Assembly: GCA_030220185.1 (NCBI GenBank)
Contig: JASPKZ010009713.1
Span: forward strand, 82,962-146,961
Origin: Diploptera punctata
Lineage: Eukaryota > Arthropoda > Insecta > Blattodea > Blaberidae
Direction: 5' to 3'
DNA: 64,000 nucleotides
Positions 44,140-54,244 of this stretch are shown here, one piece after another; positions within the stretch are counted from its first letter, which is position 1; each line of letters opens with the position of its first letter. The translations under genes were made by a program, and so were the position numbers. The notes under the pieces are model-generated. The model was not told the DNA's origin, did no database searches, and worked only from the letters and a program-made list of their open reading frames with translations.

Positions 44140-45290
44140 AATAGACGGATTTTCTAGTGCAAAAGCAGTCTATGAATCTTGTAGTGGGCTATACCGATAT
44201 TATTGATATTATCTTTACAATTATTAATGCAATAAAAATTTTGTATAAAAATGCAGTATCTAAAATTAAAATTGGAAAATATATATCAGAAGAAATTAAA
44301 GCTACAAAAGACCTTCGTCAAGGTTGTAGCATATCACCAACATTATTTAAGATATTTATACATAAAGCACTGTCAAACTGGACCAAAAAAATGTTCAGGA
44401 ATGGGAGTACCAATTGGAGATGGATCAACAGATACAATATATACACTGTTATTTGCGGATGACCTGATAATAATTGCTCAAGAATATGAAGACATGGAGT
44501 TTATGTTCAGAAATTATTGGACGAATACGATAACTGGGGTTTGAAAATAAATTTAGGAAAAACATTTTATATGGGATGTGGAGCCGAAACCGAATATTTG
44601 ATATTAGAAGATGAAAAGGGGTATATTAGAGGATGTGAAGAATTTGAGTATCTGGGAGTAAAATTAGATAAAGAGGATAAACAAGAAAGTGATATTAAGA
44701 ACAGAATAAATAAAGGTAGAGCAATAACAGCAATGATGAATGGAGTCTTATGGAACAGGCATATAACCAGGAAAAATAAGTTACAAATATATAATTCAAT
44801 AGTGAGAAGTACTGTCATATATGGAGCTGAAGTTTGGAAATTCAACAAAAACTTAGAACAAAAACTTATGTCGATGGAAATGGATTTCTTGAGGAGACCA
44901 GCAAGATGTTAAAAATTAGACAAAATAAGAAATACTGTCATAAGAGAAAAAATGAATATTGGTTATTCAATAGTAGATTATATACGGTATAAGCAATTAA
45001 ATTGGTATGGGCACGTACGACGAATGCAAGAAGAAAGGTTACCCAGGAAAACATTGGAATGGTGTCCACCTGGAGAAGGAGGAGAGGAAGACCTCGAAAC
45101 TCGTGGATGCAGGAAATAAGAACTGGAATGATAACAAGGTGACTGGAGGACATGGATTGGATGGACAGAGACGAGTGGAGAAGAAAAATAAAACTTTAGG
45201 CAAAGAAAGATGTGTAAACCTTAACATTCTGAATATAAATAAATTTCTGCTACCAATATGCTTGCCAATCTGTTTATTCAACATTAATAA
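44140..45290 (+). mobile_element. LINE-F, 5'-truncated
   Basis: Single copy of a distinct endonuclease-RT LINE family. Starts just before RT motif B and runs past the C-terminus to about 45290, where Penelope-like sequence begins. No TSD found. Confidence 0.75.
44157..45215 (+). pseudogene. LINE-F RT, frameshifted
   Basis: Blocks in order: DLRQGCSISPTLFKIFIHKA (motif B), then in another frame LLFADDLIIIAQEYEDMEFM (motif C, FADD intact), WGLKINLGKTFYMGCG, EEFEYLGVKLDKEDKQESDI, LQIYNSIVRSTVIYGAEVW, then LNWYGHVRRMQEERLPRKTL, WCPPG and RTGMITR-type tail. At least three frameshifts occur (near 44400, 44520 and 45060). The endonuclease domain and motif A are missing. It is the best-preserved RT core on the right half of the window. 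Confidence 0.8.
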
Positions 45291-45305
45291 AGTTGTGGTA
45301 AAAAA

Positions 45306-45505
45306 GATTCCGGGCTATGTGGCCGTGGTCTATAACTGGCTTTTCTTCCAGACGTTCTCTCCCTCAACTGCGGAGGGCATCTTCAGTGGCGAGCGCTTCC
45401 AGCTGTTGTTTCCCTGTCGTAGACTCGACTGCGAGTTGAGGGAGAAAACGTCTGGAAGAAACGCCAATTATAGACCACGGCCACATAGCCCGGAATCTTT
45501 TATTA
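45306..45505. mobile_element. Penelope-like terminal palindrome, copy 1
   Basis: Inverted arms 45306-45374 and 45430-45497 (GATTCCGGGCTATGTGGCCG ... CTCCCTCAACTGCG). The minus strand of the centre reads CTGAAGATGCCCTCCGCAG then TTGAGGGAGAACG, a degraded CUGAUGA-stem-GAAA (hammerhead-type) arrangement often seen at ends of Penelope-like elements. A sister copy is at 62381-62570. Confidence 0.6.
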
Positions 45506-45720
45506 CCATGCTTACCGGCCGTGAAAGCCTGCATTCCACTATTAATAAAGTTCATGATAAAATTCCGTTCAGGTATTAGTCATAAAATTAAAATTATAAT
45601 ATAAAATTATAAAATTGTTATCTAGTAGGTCAGCCTCCTTAACTTCGTAAACTGTTAATAGCGGAGATAGAGATAGGTCTGTATCTATTGATCCTGTTAG
45701 GTCTGTATCTCCTGCTCCTT

Positions 45721-45756
45721 CTGATGAAGATAAGACTAGTCCCGAAAGGCCTACAG
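45721..45756 (+). ncRNA. Degraded hammerhead-like motif
   Basis: CTGATGA, then GACTAGTC inside an imperfect stem, then GAAAGGCCTAC. Closing pair 10.1/11.1 would be A-C, and upstream TAGGTC could pair with GGCCTA, but the site after it is TG, which is not a cleavable NUH. Probably inactive. Confidence 0.35.
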
Positions 45757-45817
45757 AGAATTAATAGTCGCAAAGTTGAGAAGATGAACCGACTAGGTAC
45801 ATTTTTACAATTTTATA

Positions 45818-46873
45818 GAACTTACTCACTGCCACTATCAAACCCGTAGGTTCATGACCGCGCGGACATAATCTCTCCATACATCCCTATCCTGTGCTAA
45901 TGCTTTCCAATCATTCCCTGATTAATCTACTTCCCTCAAATCATAGTTAATGTTGTTCTCCCACCTCATTCTTGGTCTACCAACCGGGCGTTTTCCCTCC
46001 GGCATTCCTACAAGAAGCTTCCATGCACATCTTTCATTCCCCATACGCGTAACATGTCCTGCCCATCGCAGTCTACGAGACTTAACTGTTCTTATTATAT
46101 CTGGCTTCCCATAAAGACCATATAGTTCATTGTTATGTAGTCTTCTCCATTCACCTGTCTGTTCATCTCTCTTGGTCCAAAAATTGGCCTAAGAACTTTA
46201 TTCTCAAAAACTCGTAATCTCCTTTACTCCCTTAAAGTAAGAATCCATGTTTCGCATCCATATAATATAACTGGTAGAATAATAGATTTATATATTTTCA
46301 GTTTAACGTTTTTTGAAAGGAGTTGGGACATCAAAAGTCTCTGCAATGCATAATAGCACGCATTTGCAGAATTGAGCCTATGTTTAATTTCTTTGTGCAT
46401 CTCATTCCTATTTGTGATTATTGTTCCTAGGTATTTGAATTCAGTCACTTCCAAAATTTACCTCATTTGTCATTAGCTGTCCATTTCCATTATACAATGC
46501 ATTTCTACGTGTGACCATATATTTAGTTTTATTAATATTTACTTCCAGTCCCAATTTCTTAGTGTTACTCAATATGTATGTGTGTTGTCCTTTAGTATCT
46601 CCTTGCTATCGGCCAACAATACTACATCATCAGCATAAACTAACAGCTTATTAATACCATTGAGTTGTAAGCCTTCCTCATTCTCTAAAGATTTAATGGC
46701 ATGCTCTAGTACAAAATTAAATAGTAGAAGATTAGTGCATCTCCATGCTTCAACCCATTCTGGATTTCAATTGTCCGACAACTGTTTGCCTACACGCACC
46801 TTAATCTTTGTGCCATTTAGACACATTCGTATAAGTCTAACTTTTTAGGAATTCCGAACTCCAGCAGGATACT
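45818..46873 (-). mobile_element. LINE-B copy 4, 8-bp TSD
   Basis: Flanked by ATTTTATA (45810-45817 and 46874-46881), inserted in a Penelope-like arm. The minus strand carries the LINE-B order: LLVYADDVVLLA-type block near 46630, NTKKLGLEVNINKTKYMVT, EFKYLGTIITNRNEM, KLKIYKSIILPVILYGCETW, then the GKRPVGRPRMRW region near 45980. Stops and frameshifts are present, so it is dead. Confidence 0.9.
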
Positions 46874-47228
46874 ATTTTATATTATAATTTTATTTTTATG
46901 ACTAATACCTGAACGGAATTTTGTCATGAATTTTGTTAATGTTGATGCAGTCAGTCAAGCTAAAATGTTTATTCAAATTTCCTCTATGTACTTCACCTTA
47001 TTTTTTCAAAGTATAATTCATCTGCTTAACAAAATGGACCAATATAAAGCTAGGGTAATTATATTGGTTAGTATTTTAAAGTTATGACTGTTGTGGGATT
47101 TATTTTTTAGCGTATTCCATTAACTTGGATATAGTACTATTTTACCCATGATTAACAGGTATCTTACAACGAATTTTCAAGTATTTTCCGTAATTTCATC
47201 GGACAAAAAAATACGCACATTATATATA

Positions 47229-47235
47229 TCAATCT

Positions 47236-47323
<88 letters not shown>

Positions 47324-47395
47324 CATCTCTCTCTCCATCTCTCTCTCCATCTCTCTCTCTCTCTCTATCACTTTTACGCACATGTGTGTGTGTAT

Positions 47396-47433
<38 letters not shown>

Positions 47434-47435
47434 TC
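47229..47435. repeat. (CT)n then (TG/TA)n compound microsatellite
   Basis: About 140 bp of CT with CCAT interruptions, followed by TGTG and TA runs. A 123-codon minus-strand open frame here is purely repeat-derived (RE-rich). Confidence 0.95.
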
Positions 47436-47489
47436 TTCGTCAGTTTCAGTGATCTAGTGATATGTTCCCTGACTTTAGTTTCGAGGATC

Positions 47490-47650
47490 GTGGGTGTAAA
47501 ATCTGCCGAAGTTGATGGATTTTTAGGATGGAAAAGTCCAAGGGACAAGTCTTCAGGGGAGGATTTTAAGTTATGGGTCCCGAGTCTGGCGATTTTTGGG
47601 GTTCATAAAAGAACCCCAAACCTAAATTAGCGTCCGAGCAAAATTTAATC
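47490..47650 (+). mobile_element. SINE-5 3' body fragment
   Basis: AGTCCAAGGGACAAGTCTTC ... GGGTCCCGAGTCTGGCG ... CCCCAAACCTAAATTAGCG matches, in inverted orientation, 56640-56745 (GGCTTAAAGTCCCTCCTGG, CAGACTCGGGATCC, AACTAATTTAGGTTTAAA). The tRNA-like head is absent here. Confidence 0.55.
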
Positions 47651-47865
47651 GACTTTCCCCATCCAAGTTATATGTTAATTGTTTTTTAGATCTGTCATTA
47701 AGATGATGTGCTGACCATATGACACTCGCTGATATCTGTACGGAAATAAGCATAACTAAATTTCTCAACTAACTCCGCTAGGGAGCACTCATGTTCCCTG
47801 GCAGAAAGTAGGGAGCATACAACCTACAACATATAATCAACACTTTTGAAATTCATGTTGAAGCA

Positions 47866-48430
47866 CGTTGAGGTTATGTAATAAGATGTTATTTTATAAT
47901 TTTTACCTGGTAAGTCAGTCGTCGTCAACTAAGTTATTAAACTTCAAGTTATTCTAATATGGAGGCCTTTCGAAAACAATTTTCATCTTCTGCGTTTTAA
48001 CTGGAACTGAAGGCTGATGGTGTTGTATAGGTTGTATAATGGGTTTATGTCTGCGGTTATGTTCTCGCTGAGCAGGTCTTCATTCCTTGCTTCTTTCAGA
48101 ATCTCTATGTCTTCAAGAATGCTGATCCTGTTGTTATTATATTCTCTGTGTAGTACTGACATAGAGTTATCGATTTTTTCAAATCAATTACTTGTTTCGA
48201 GTATATGTTTGGCAAAACTTGATTTTTCTTCATTAATAATACAATGTTTTAAATGTTCCAAATATCATGTGTTAAAGCCCTCAGTTCCAGTTAAAACGCA
48301 GAAGATGAAACATTGTTTTCGAAAGACCTCCATATTAGAATACCTTGAAGAAGTTTAATAACTTAATTGAGGATGACTGACTTACCAGGTAAAAAAATTA
48401 TACAATTAACATCTTACTACAACATATAAT
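47866..48430. mobile_element. Penelope-like fragment flanked by inverted arms
   Basis: Arms 47866-48010 and 48281-48430 are inverted copies (TAAGATGTTATTTTATAATT, TTACCTGGTAAGTCAGTC, GCGTTTTAACTGGAACTGA). The 270-bp loop encodes the end of a GIY-YIG endonuclease on the minus strand. Each arm carries a degraded GAAGATGA...TTCGAAAG motif. Confidence 0.65.
48017..48290 (-). pseudogene. Penelope-like element GIY-YIG endonuclease C-terminus
   Basis: The minus strand reads YLEHLKHCIINEEKSSFAKH then ILETSN (stop) FEKIDNSMSVLHREYNNN, RISILEDIEILKEARNED, LLSENITADINPLYNLYN. EHL-x, S-x-FA-x-H-x-L and the LE-x-x-EI block form the C-terminal half of the GIY-YIG nuclease that follows the reverse transcriptase in Penelope-like elements. 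The catalytic GIY and YIG strands lie upstream and are missing. One in-frame stop and the truncation make it dead. Confidence 0.75.
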
Positions 48431-48545
48431 ATGCAATATATTCCTCAGGTCGTTTATTGACATAGTGTTAAAATATTTTTTGTATTTTTAAAGGGCTTTC
48501 TTCTTGAATTAATGTAGACCGCCATTTAGAATACACAAATATTCT

Positions 48546-48850
48546 CTAAGATAAACTGTTACGTGCCACTTGCAGGGTTATGCGTTCAATACTAATAAAA
48601 TTAATTGTATAAAACCGTTGAGGTGGATCGCCATAAAATAAAATAAAGTTAAAATATACAAACAATATCGTCAGAAGAAACTGTAGTCTCGGACACACTT
48701 CATTAAGACCAGCATCGAGAACATCTAAAAAGTATCGAAGGGAGACTTGCTGATAATGGAATAGAGATTCTGAAAGGCCTACAGACAAAAAAGCATATAT
48801 ATCTTTTTTTAATGTTGAGGACGACGGCACTAACCTGAGAAGGTACATAT
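48546..48850. mobile_element. Penelope-like terminal remnant
   Basis: CTGATAATGGAATAGAGATT then CTGAAAGGCCTACAGAC (48750-48786) repeats the CTGATGA...GAAAGGCCTACAG pattern in degraded form. ACTAATAAAATTAATTGTAT and CCATAAAATAAAATAAAGTT recall the arm sequences at 45.5 and 57.3 kb. Confidence 0.45.
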
Positions 48851-49510
48851 TTTAACTTTATTTTATTTTATGCGTTCAAGTTATCAACATTAATATGTAT
48901 CTAAATTTTATTGATGCTCATTTTTTTAATCTTGAATGAATCCGGTTTTACTAGTTGCATTTATTTTGAGCACATAATGAATAAAATTATAAAAAAAACA
49001 GATAATATATCAATAAAATACTGTAATAAAATACCAATGCTAACGGTTGTGAATGTCCAGTCCGCTATTTTAATTTTCGCTTGTAATCAAAGAGATAAAT
49101 AGGAAATTAAAGCATTTTTCGAGCTGTAAAAAACTATACAATTTTTTAACCAGACTTTTGCAACAAATTGAAGCTTAATCTGATGTTTCACCAAAGAGTT
49201 TATTAAAATAGGTTATGGAAATATAATACCTGAAACTATCCTTAATTAGAATGTTTGTCCCAGCTAACAGGCAATTGATATTTTTACATCGAAGCTTCCA
49301 GACTCCATTATTGGAGGTTATTTCTTGGGAAGTGACTGAAATGTATACTGGATATTTTATTGTCTGGTTCTGACGAAATTGCAATAAAAATCCATCCAAG
49401 TACGATGACAAGAAAACTGTAAAATTGTTGCGATAGACAGGTGGTTATGGATTACTTCGATTTTATAATTTATTAATGGATATCGGTTGTAGGTCATTGG
49501 CTGGAATTCA
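48851..49510. other. No feature recognised
   Basis: AT-rich DNA without matches. Confidence 0.35.
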
Positions 49511-49513
49511 TGA

Positions 49514-49562
49514 TGTAGCAACTGGAATTCACAACTATATGAAATAAGGGGCTGCCGGATTT
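49514..49562 (+). pseudogene. LINE-A scrap
   Basis: GCAACTGGAATTCACAACTA then TGAAATAAGGGGCTGCCGGA matches LINE-A copy 1 at 5727-5764 (the RNWNSLPQEIRGCR coding block). Only about 45 bp remain. Confidence 0.6.
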
Positions 49563-49646
49563 TATAATAAATAAAAATATACCTAAGTTTATAATTACTG
49601 TAACTTTGGTTTATAATATTTGTGTGCCTTTCTTTATAATCTGGAT

Positions 49647-49990
49647 GTCCCGAGCCGTAGCCAAGTGGTTAAGGCAAGATGCCTGGGCGCAGAGCTACGG
49701 GACTTGCGCTCGTTCTAATCTTCATGGAGGAAGAAGTATTCACGTGGAATTTCGGTCAGTATAGGACTGATACCCACCTAGCATCGTGAGGCAGTTGGGT
49801 AACTACAATAATTAGCGGCTCCAGGTTAAAAACAGCTATAACGGCTGAGGGACCCGACATGCTGACCACATATCACCCCTACAGTGGCTGGATGATCGTC
49901 TACCTCTGTGATTAACACATGTGGATGTGAAGCCAGTAGCCGCCTGGTTGGCCAACGGCCTTCTAGGCTTGTCGTGCAATGGAGTTTGTA
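49647..49990 (+). mobile_element. SINE-4 copy 4
   Basis: Plus-strand copy with a clear tRNA-like head, CCCGAGCCGTAGCCAAGTGG (A-box TAGCCAAGTGG), a longer variable region as in Leu/Ser tRNAs, then the SINE-4 body (CCACCTAGCATCGTGAGGC, GCTATAACGGCTGAGGGACC). Flanks TATAATCTGGAT (49635-49646) and TATAATCTCGAT (49991-50002). Confidence 0.9.
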
Positions 49991-50048
49991 TATAATCTCG
50001 ATATGTTTATAGATGATTTCTATGCAATAGCCTATTATTATTAATATT

Positions 50049-50417
50049 TAGTTCACCGCTGTGGCCTCGAAGTAGCGTGCTGCCTTGTCACGCAGCGGGC
50101 CCGAGTTCGATCCCTAGTGGGGACAAGTTTCTTGGGTGAGGATTTTTCCTTACCTGTAAGATAAATGTCAGAAATCTTTAAGGCCCAAACGGTTCCCGAA
50201 CATCATATGGCTATCATAATCATCATAAGTCATATTAATTTTAGATTCGGATTAAGGACTGTCCTGGCGCACCACTACCATCATCACCAATCGACTCATC
50301 GGGTTAACGTAACTCCGCCTTCCAGTCGCCCCAACTTCAGAAGTGGGTTACAATTACGCCAATGCCAGGAGAGAAAACCAAAAAAGTCGAAATGACATCC
50401 TGGAGTATTGAATAAAA
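50049..50417 (+). mobile_element. SINE-1B copy 3, 12-bp TSD
   Basis: Flanked by identical ATTATTAATATT (50037-50048 and 50418-50429). Head 1 with B-box GAGTTCGATCC, and B-type 3' body (ACGTAACTCCGCCTTCCAG, AAGTGGGTTACAATTACGCC). Confidence 0.93.
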
Positions 50418-50678
50418 ATTATTAATATTCATGCTATTTTATTGCTATTCTGTAATTATCACCATTAAATGAATTTAATAATGTACAGCCGTAACACAGG
50501 ATTTGTCCGGCGTCTAAATCCAAGTCCACAAAGTGTTCCATGAAGCTGCATAACACTTCACATGGTCAGAATTGGCATGTGTTGAATGTTTTCCATTTAT
50601 TTGTTTCAACCAATATTCTCTCTGATGCTTTTGCGTTCAGGCAGCGTATTATAATTAGGCCTATATGTATATATTATA

Positions 50679-51235
50679 CAGGGTGTAACTAAATTATCAT
50701 TACAGACTTTGAGGACGTTGTGGGGACCAAGGCGGTTACGTTTAAAATAAGAACTCACGTCCGAAAAGGTATCGTTTTCCCGCTACACGCAAAGCATAAA
50801 AACACGTTCAACTCTCCCGCATTTCGGCGCCAAAGGCCCTGCACGTTCTCCCGACTTGACCCCGCTGGACTACTACCTCTGGGGTCACATGAAATCCCTG
50901 ATTTACTAGACACCTGTTGTATCCGAGGAAGGTCTACTGGTGTTGGTTATGGCTGCGACGGATTTTGCAGTATCAAGGATTGGTGATCTTGTGTATCAGA
51001 ACATGGTAAGGAGATACCGTATGTGTTGACATAGGTGGTCGTCACATCGAGCCCTTCTTGTAAGTGGATCCGTACTACAACCATCAGGCGTTAGAGAGAG
51101 CAATGTGTGCTGTGGTATTTAGCGTGTAACGGGAAATAGGTAACTTTTCGGACACGAGTTCCTAAGCTAAACGTAACCGTATTTGTCCCCACAACTCGTC
51201 CTAAAAGTCTGTAATGAGAATTTAGTTACACTCTG
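50679..51235 (+). mobile_element. Tc1/mariner-like element R4, copy 1
   Basis: About 110-bp terminal inverted repeats (CAGGGTGTAACTAAATTATC ... and ... GAATTTAGTTACACTCTG) with TATA on both sides. The 557-bp element has lost most of its transposase. The sister copy at 55902 is in the opposite orientation. Confidence 0.88.
50805..51075 (+). pseudogene. R4 transposase C-terminal remnant
   Basis: In frame with several stops: GAKGPARSPDLTPLDYYLWG, HMKSLIY, TPVVSEEGLLV, MAATDFAVSRIGDLVYQNM, VRRYRMC. SPDLTPLDYYLWGH is the last catalytic region of IS630/Tc1-mariner transposases, and the TPV-SEE-L block normally follows it. The N-terminal DNA-binding part and first catalytic residues are absent, so the element is a deletion derivative. 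Confidence 0.8.
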
Positions 51236-51239
51236 TATA

Positions 51240-51799
51240 TTAATTGTTTTATGTTTTATCATGTAATATAACTTGTATATATATGATTTTAGGGGATTAT
51301 ATGCCACCATGCCACCAACATACATTGAAATAAGAAATGAAAAAACAATTGATTGTTACTGTACGTGAATAGTGACCTGAGAGTAATATGTATGTTGATT
51401 TTTTCTAAAAAAGTCTTAACATAGAGCGAGAATTTGATCCCAAAGTAACCTAAAATCAGGATACTTGCAATTGTAAAATGTGTATTATCCATTTTTCAGA
51501 CAGTATAGCCACAAAAACCCGCTAACAAACAAGTGAACGGTAAACTAATCTGGCGTACTAACTCGCCCATTTTCTCTCCCTAACTTGCCCGTTTTCTTTA
51601 CCCTTAACTTGCCCACTATGTAGGTGGAATTTTAGGATATAATCTCCTTATATGTGAGCAAACATGTTGGCAATTGGCTCTAGCGGGAACATGTGTTATC
51701 ACATTGGACAACACGATGCTAAAAAGTCACTTGTTCTCCCATCGAATATTCACTGGTGGCAGGGTGGCATAGAATAACTTAATTTTAATATACACTTTA
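51240..51799. other. No gene; degenerate AACTTGCCC repeats
   Basis: Three spaced copies of AACTYGCCC lie within about 51560-51617 in a C/T-rich stretch. Otherwise unmatched DNA. Confidence 0.4.
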
Positions 51800-51880
51800 A
51801 TATATTTAAGCTAGTTGAGTAGAAAGGAGGCTTTAACTCTGTGAGAATAAACGTTAAAAACATTTATTATTATTATTACA
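51800..51880 (+). mobile_element. LINE-A 3' end scrap with (TTA)n tail
   Basis: CTAGTTGAGTAGAAAGGAGG then CTTTAACTCTGTGAGAATAA matches the LINE-A 3' terminus at 6257-6305, followed by ATTATTATTATTA. The hairpin is reduced to AAAG/CTTT. Confidence 0.65.
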
Positions 51881-52044
51881 TCAAGTCCCAAAAGGCAGGA
51901 TACAATTTTGATGTGCTAGTTGAATTGTAAAAGACGTAGACAAGCGTACAATTTAACATTTTGTTCGTCAACATTTAAAATGTTTTTATGTCACTTGTTG
52001 AACTGACTTCTCCTTTCTAGTGGACAACAATAATTACACTGAGC

Positions 52045-52570
52045 AACAAAAATAAACTTTTTATTTGTCTCAGAAAGAAAAATATGTGATTCTGATAGCA
52101 TTTTGTCTCCTGAATTTAAATATTATATCGGTTTTACTCCATCACGCAAGGTTTCCGAGAGACAGGCATTTATAATTTCAAACACTATAATATTTTCTGC
52201 ATTCGTAACTACACAATATTCGAACATTCGGACTCGCCTAAAAAGTAAGAAATTACTGTTATATTTCGCCTGTGGAGCATCCCTCTTGATGGTCCAACAA
52301 TAATCGGCCAGCATATTAGGATTCCATTTGCTTGATATCTCTTTTCCATAGCTGAAATCATTTGAGTTAGCTCATTTGGTTTTATCGTACAATGGACAAA
52401 TGGACGAAAAAAGTTTATTAAAAATAATTATTTAAATCCATCAATTGAAATTAAAATAAAAAACTGTGGCTGATGGAGAAATTCCGAATTCATATTTGAA
52501 AACACGATACAAATCTGCATTAAGTACAACTATTGGTACTCATGAGACAAGAATCATGTTGACCAGTGTT
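52045..52570 (-). repeat. Repeat R5, copy 2
   Basis: Matches 39963-40510 over about 520 bp. The minus strand reads YGKEISSKWNPNMLADYCWT then IKRDAPQAKYNSNFLLFRRV; the first part looks like the end of a conserved protein and the rest like 3' UTR. Family not recognised. A transposase scrap lies directly to its right. Confidence 0.6.
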
Positions 52571-52852
52571 ATTATAGGAAAATGTATTCTAAACAATAAA
52601 AGGCTCAATGTGTGGATTGGTCCCATTGCCTGGCTTTCTAGTTCCTCTGACATAACACTTCTGGCGTTATATTGTGTGGCTATGTCAAAGAAAATGTCTA
52701 CAACACTTGTTTGTTGAACTTGATTTGAAAGCTGGGATGAAAGCTGCCATTGCCACAATTGACAAGGATATGTTACAGAGGGTATGGCGAGAGTTAGAAT
52801 TTCTACCAGATGTTATACGCGCCACTAGAGGTGCCCATATTGAAGTGAATTA
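52565..52852 (+). pseudogene. mariner-like transposase C-terminal remnant
   Basis: Reads LNVWIGPIAWLSSSSDITLL then, downstream, LKAGMKAAIATIDKDMLQRV and WRELEFLPDVIRATRGAHIE before a stop. GPIAWPPRSPDITPLDF-type and M-x-x-RVW-x-EL-x-x-R-x-D-x-x-RAT-x-GAHIE blocks end a common insect IS630/mariner-group transposase. The SPD motif has decayed to SSD and one frameshift/stop lies between the parts (about 52713). Confidence 0.7.
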
Positions 52853-53549
52853 ACAGAAAACACAGTCATCATCATCATCACCACCCCTGCAAGTATCACG
52901 CCGTGTGGCCTGTTACGGTCTCAAAGAGGAATTTTCCATCCAGCGCTTTTTTGGACGTTCCAGCAATCTTATACCTTGAGGATTTTATTTTTTTTTATTT
53001 AGAGCCCCACCACCACCCCCCGGGTTACCTCGGGCATAACGCCCTAATCCCCGGGTCTGCTCTATGTCCCTATCTATATCTTATCTTTATTGAAATATAT
53101 AATAAATATACAATTCGGGTATTTGAAGTGTGTAGTTGTTACATAAAATTAAAATAAAGTGTGTTTTGTTTGTTTGTGTGTGTGTGTTAATGTGTGTATG
53201 TGACTGTGTGTTTAGTGCTTGTTTGTGTATATGTATATGTGTGTGTATAGTAGTAGTAGTAGACTAGTGACGATTTTAACGCCTCTCTTGTCTCCGCTGG
53301 TCTTCGTCTCTTCTTAATCCCAAGACTCTTCTTGTGTACTTGGTGAGGGATTTGAAGGTTTCCTTCCCGGTCCAGAATGCTAAGGCGGGCGGCCTTTGTG
53401 TTTCACCGATCATGGCTGCTTACTCCAGCTCCTGCGGTATAGTAACAGTCATAACTTCAAATGTTAACAAACAAAATGAGACATGGCGCGCTTCTCTATG
53501 TCAATTACAAGTCGAATTATAGGCCGCGAAATTTGAATCCAACCTTTTG
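52853..53549. other. Unclassified; (TG)n tract; possible LINE 3' UTR
   Basis: A (TG)n tract lies at about 53160-53260. 52990-53080 (GGTTACCTCGGGCATAACGC, CCCGGGTCTGCTC) is GC-rich and looks like a LINE 3' UTR on the minus strand, but I cannot name the family. 53265-53440 has a minus-strand run reading NLQIPHQVHKKSLGIKKRRR without a recognised domain. Confidence 0.35.
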
Positions 53550-54213
53550 GGACAGTGGGCAATTAATGACAAATGAAAATTTCGAAGAAGCAGCTGAATT
53601 CAAATACCTAGGGACAATAATTACAAATAGGAATAAGGTGCGTAAATAAATTAAACATGGGCTCAATTCTGCAAATGCGTGCTGTTATGTATTACAGGGA
53701 CTCATGTCTTCCCGACTTCTGCCAAAACTATTAACTGAAAATATATAAAACAGTTATTTTACCTTTTTTTTATACGGATGAAAAAAATGGACTATTGCTT
53801 CAAGGAAAGAGAAACTATTACGGGTATTTAAGAATAAAGTTTTAGAAACATTTTCGGACCGAACAGGGATGAATAGACAGGCGAATGAAGAAGATTACAT
53901 ACTATTAAGCTACATGATTTTTATAGGAAACCAGATAAAATAAGAACTGTCAAGTCTCGTAAACTGCGATGGGCAGGACATGAGGCATGAATGGGAAATA
54001 AAAGAGGGGCATGGAAATATCTTGTAGGAAAACGAAAGGGAAAACGCACAGTTGGTAGATCAAGAATGAGGTGGGAGAAAAACAGTAACCATGATTCGAG
54101 GGAAGTAGATTATATAGAGGGTGATTGTAAAACATTAGATTAGGATATGAATGTGTGGAGAGCTTATGTCCACGCGTCCGTGAACCTACGGTTTCGATAG
54201 TACCAGTGAGTTA
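53550..54213 (+). pseudogene. LINE-B copy 5, diverged
   Basis: Begins GGGCAATTAATGACAAATG, then EAAEFKYLGTIITNRNK. Many stops follow, but the DNA keeps the LINE-B order through GGGCAGGACATGAGGC (WAGH), GTTGGTAGATCAAGAATGAG (GRSRMR) and the 3' end ACGGTTTCGATAGTACCAGT with an AGTTAGTT tail and (ATT)n. The tail AGTTAGTT (not AGTAAGTA) is shared with copy 6 and may mark a subfamily. Confidence 0.8.
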
Positions 54214-54244
54214 GTTAATTATTATTATTATTAGTTGAATATAT

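Larger units (their letters stand above)
45530..46945. mobile_element. Penelope-like inverted-arm segment, split by LINE-B
   Basis: Left arm (45536-45625: CATGATAAAATTCCGTTCAG, GTATTAGTCATAAAATT) is inverted at 45790-45817 plus 46874-46945 (TTTTATGACTAATACCTGAA, CGGAATTTTGTCATGAATTT). The centre holds CTGATGA (45721-45727) and CGAAAGGCCTACAG (45743-45756). The same arm sequence occurs at 57.3 kb. Confidence 0.6.

Noticed and set aside
45007..45579. 190-codon open frame
   Set aside because: It runs through the end of LINE-F into the Penelope-like palindrome; the first part is in the wrong LINE frame.
45721..45756. Active hammerhead ribozyme
   Set aside because: Core is present but the 10.1/11.1 pair is broken and the expected cleavage triplet would be NUG; kept only as a degraded relative of 57183-57261.
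47177..47548. 123-codon arginine/glutamate-rich protein on the minus strand
   Set aside because: It is a translation of the (CT)n/(TA)n microsatellite.
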